This document shows, one piece after another, positions 61,371 to 64,000 of a stretch of 64,000 bases of DNA. Each line of letters begins with the position of its first letter. Position 1 is the stretch's first letter. The notes beneath the pieces were generated by a model, which did not search any database, was not told the origin of the DNA, and saw only the letters and a list, made by a program, of their open reading frames with translations. The position numbers were made by a program, and so were the translations under genes. This stretch comes from Sordaria brevicollis (Eukaryota > Ascomycota > Sordariomycetes > Sordariales > Sordariaceae), in assembly GCA_033439795.1 (NCBI GenBank), contig JAUTDP010000002.1, forward strand, positions 558,001 to 622,000, given 5' to 3'.

Positions 61371-64000
61371 CTACTGTTGAGAAGGTTGATACGGTTCTTG
61401 CCAGTTTAGTTGAAGGCCTTGTTGCTGTATTGGCTGCTGTATTGGCTGCTGCACTGGCTGTTGTATTGGCTGCCTAAAGTGTATGTGCCCACCCTAACTT
61501 TGATACCCGTGCCTAAACCCAAATTTATACCCAACGTGTTGGTTAGTGTAAAAGCCCCTAGATGGTAGTTTATTTTGGTTACTCTGATTGTAATACCCGC
61601 TGTAAGAGTGTTAGTTAGAGGGTTGGGGAGTGCTTATAAACCTTTGTAAAGGTATTAGTATTGGTACTATTGGTGGTCTTATAACTTATTATCCCCTTTA
61701 TTATTGGTTGGAGGGAGGCGGGCCGTTATAGTGTTGAGGTAGTTGCTTAGTAGTCGTTGGTACCCTATAGTTATAGTGTTGAGGAAAAAACTACTGCGGG
61801 TAAGGAGAGGGGGAGGGCGCCCTAACTCTTTGTGATGGAGTTGGAGCCTTATAGAGAAAGGGTGTAGGAGAGGTTGATATTCGCGGCGCTTGTTATAATA
61901 CTTACCGTGGCGTTGGCGGCGGTCCTATAGTAGTTGGTGCTATTAATGGCGGCGTTATAGCGGTTAGCGGTGTTGGTGTTAGCGATATTTTGGCTAATTG
62001 GGAGGCGTTAATGCTAGTGTTTAATATATTATTGAGCGCCTTAAGGTCGGCGTCGCTTAGGATACGACCCGTTGGTAACGTTGGCGTTATTGGCTCTTAT
62101 GTTGCCGCCCTACTTCCTTTACCTCTACCTCCCTTACCTCTACCGCGACTACGGCCACGAGTCTAGGTAATTAGTGCCTTACCTTGTATATTACGAAGTA
62201 TTGCCCGCTGAGGTGCGCCGTCTTTATTATATAAGGGTATACGACGGTTATTATACCGGTCGTGGTCAATAGGGTTGGTGGCTACGGCAATTAGCACATT
62301 AGCTCGAGGTTGGGTTGGGGGGGGCGGTAATACGTAGTTACTACCCTTAAACTTACGCGGCTCGTATATTTCCGGGTTTATTAAGTTTTTCCCCGTAGTC
62401 CTATGTATATAATTTGTAAGGGATAGGTCGGGGATAGCCGCTTTACGCCGGCGACTAAGTAGGGTAATCGGGTCTCGTATAGTATGGGCGCGCCGTTTAA
62501 CCTCGGTTATAGAGCCTAATCCGCTATCCAAACTTAGCCACCAGTATGTATCTAAGTCTTTTAGGAATATTGCCCGTAGAGGATTTAATTGTAGAAATTT
62601 TAGTATAAAATATTTATATAGTAAATTATATTGGGTAGTAAATTCCCCCTTGCAATTGACGTTTAGGTTTTAAACCGGGTTTTTAAGCTAATTGTTATAG
62701 GCGTAGCGGTATTAGTACTATAGTAATTTAAAGGTATATAGCGCAACCTATATAAAAAAAAAAAGGAGGTTAATTATAGACCTTTAATAAGGGGAAAGGA
62801 TATATTTATATAATAATAGATAATTACGTTTTTATTACTTTTAATACGGTAAAGTAGGGCAAACGTACCTTTAATATTAAATTATCGAATATTCTTACTT
62901 TTTTATACTTTAGTAGGAGTTTTTGCCTTACTTTAGTATATCTAGTCTTATATTCTTATCTTTGGTTACGGCAGGTAAATTATATATGCGTGTAAAGTTG
63001 GTCTAGTGAAGAGAGCTTGTTCTTAAACAGCCGTTTAATAGCTTTGTGTGCAGATTTAACGCGGTTAGTCGCCTTAATATTATAGTTCCTATACTTTAAA
63101 ATAATGTGGTTACTAAATTCGTTAATTTATAGAAGGTAGTATTTGTATAGATATTCGAGGAGGGTTGGAAAAAAAACGTTAGCGAAAAAGATATATTATT
63201 TATTATAGGAGAAGGGAGGGGGGGGGGGGGGGAGTACGTACGTATTTGTCTTCGAAATTCGTTGATTATTAATTACTATGCCCGTTTAAAATAACCTTCG
63301 TTATTTGTATACATTATTTGCTTCCAAGCTTTTTGAAACCCTTTATAAGTATTTGGATAAAAACGGCGGGTTAGGTTATATACTGGGATATTACGGTTAG
63401 GCGGAGTAATAGCTTTTGGTGGCGGTTCGTTAACCGCTTCTCGAACTCCTTACTTATTATTAAATTAACGGGTAAAATCGTTAACGGCGGTAGCGTCATT
63501 AACTTTATTAGGATCCTCTTCGTTAGGGTCGTCGTTAATGTATTTATCCGCGTTTACTTTATCTTTTAGTGCGGTTGCAGGGCTTTAGTATAAGGGAGGG
63601 TTAGGGCTATTACTATTTAAATCCCGAATAATTAGCGGGGGGGTTAGTAGACGAGGGTCGGGGATTAGCTTAGTATTATTTGGTTGAATCTATTTCTTTT
63701 TAATATAATAGTTTACGTTTTTTATAATATACTATACGTAAAGTTGGTGTAATATAATTAGGTAGGTAGTAATAGCGGCCTTTTTAAATCCTTTATTGAA
63801 ATTATTAATAATAATATTTGGCTTTGGGATTTAATAATCCTTTTGGAGCTTTTTTAAGTAATTGAATTACTATTAGAAGTTTTCTTAGTTCTTTCTATTG
63901 GAGAGATTAAAGTTAACATTAAAATTATAACTAAGTGTATCGACGCTAGTAATATTAAGGAGGGGGAGATTAAAGCGGTTAACTTATTTAGGTAGAAGGT
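61371..64000 (-). pseudogene. Mutator-like (MULE) transposase relic, runs off window
   Basis: Minus-strand frames read as a fungal MULE transposase with RIP-type stops. One stretch (about 63000-63420) gives FQKAWKQIMYTNNEGYFKRA, then KYRNYNIKATNRVKSAH at 63030-63085, then SSLDQLYTHI. The family has ...TNRVES.H..LKR...; K for E is the RIP change. A later part in another frame is open for 122 codons (62163-62531) and continues, with stops, through a basic RGRGKGGRGKG stretch to a Gln/Pro repeat tail and TAG at 61371-61373. The frame change between the two parts may be an intron or indel. The N-terminal half and one end of the element lie beyond 64000. It is less degraded than the other elements. 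Confidence 0.65.
61420..61475 (-). repeat. Tandem repeat coding QPIQQ units
   Basis: Four imperfect 15-bp units of the type GCTGTATTGGCTGCT on the plus strand. In the minus-strand frame used at 62163-62531 they encode QPIQQPVQQPIQQPIQQQ, just before the stop at 61371. Confidence 0.75.

Overview
The window looks like a chromosome segment from a filamentous ascomycete of the Sordariales, most like Neurospora. Three things suggest this: short introns (about 55-155 nt) with GTAAGT-type donors and CTAAC/CTGAC branch sites; a GH7 endoglucanase of Neurospora type; and long AT-rich tracts almost without CpA/TpG, the mark of repeat-induced point mutation (RIP). Species was assigned by eye only; no database search was possible.

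Layout. 1-12.8 kb is gene-bearing: a 3' gene fragment, an RS-rich protein, a cytochrome P450, a GH7 endoglucanase and an MFS transporter whose last exon is interrupted. 12.84-29.60 kb is one 16.8-kb insertion with terminal inverted repeats (TIRs) and a perfect 8-bp target-site duplication (TSD). Inside it lies a 13.5-kb Ty3/gypsy-type LTR element, heavily RIPed. 29.6-33.8 kb holds the severed tail of the MFS gene and an FAD monooxygenase with an apparent 1-nt frameshift. 33.85-38.48 kb is a second RIPed insertion (TIRs, TA duplication) that contains a 204-bp solo LTR untouched by RIP. 38.9-40.9 kb is a CFEM-domain Pth11-like receptor. 43.4-44.15 kb is a small TIR element with a nested 48-bp hairpin. 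44.35-48.38 kb is a PIF/Harbinger transposon relic. 49.5-55.1 kb is a complete-length Ty1/copia element with paired LTRs and a perfect 5-bp TSD. 55.1-61.3 kb has no gene I can support. 61.4-64.0 kb is the 3' part of a Mutator-like (MULE) transposase relic that runs off the window.

How it fits together. The intact genes are accessory in character: plant-cell-wall hydrolysis, oxidative metabolism, transport and surface sensing. They lie as islands between transposons. P450, MFS and FAD-monooxygenase genes are near one another, but no biosynthetic backbone enzyme is visible, so I do not call a gene cluster. RIP boundaries coincide with element ends. Elements shorter than a few hundred bases (solo LTR, a 107-bp inverted duplicate, the hairpin) keep normal composition, which fits RIP's known length threshold.

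The least explained material is two decayed plus-strand reading frames inside the 16.8-kb insertion (about 16.56-18.52 kb and 27.62-28.48 kb). They read as real protein when stops are taken as RIP-mutated Gln/Trp codons, but I recognise no family.
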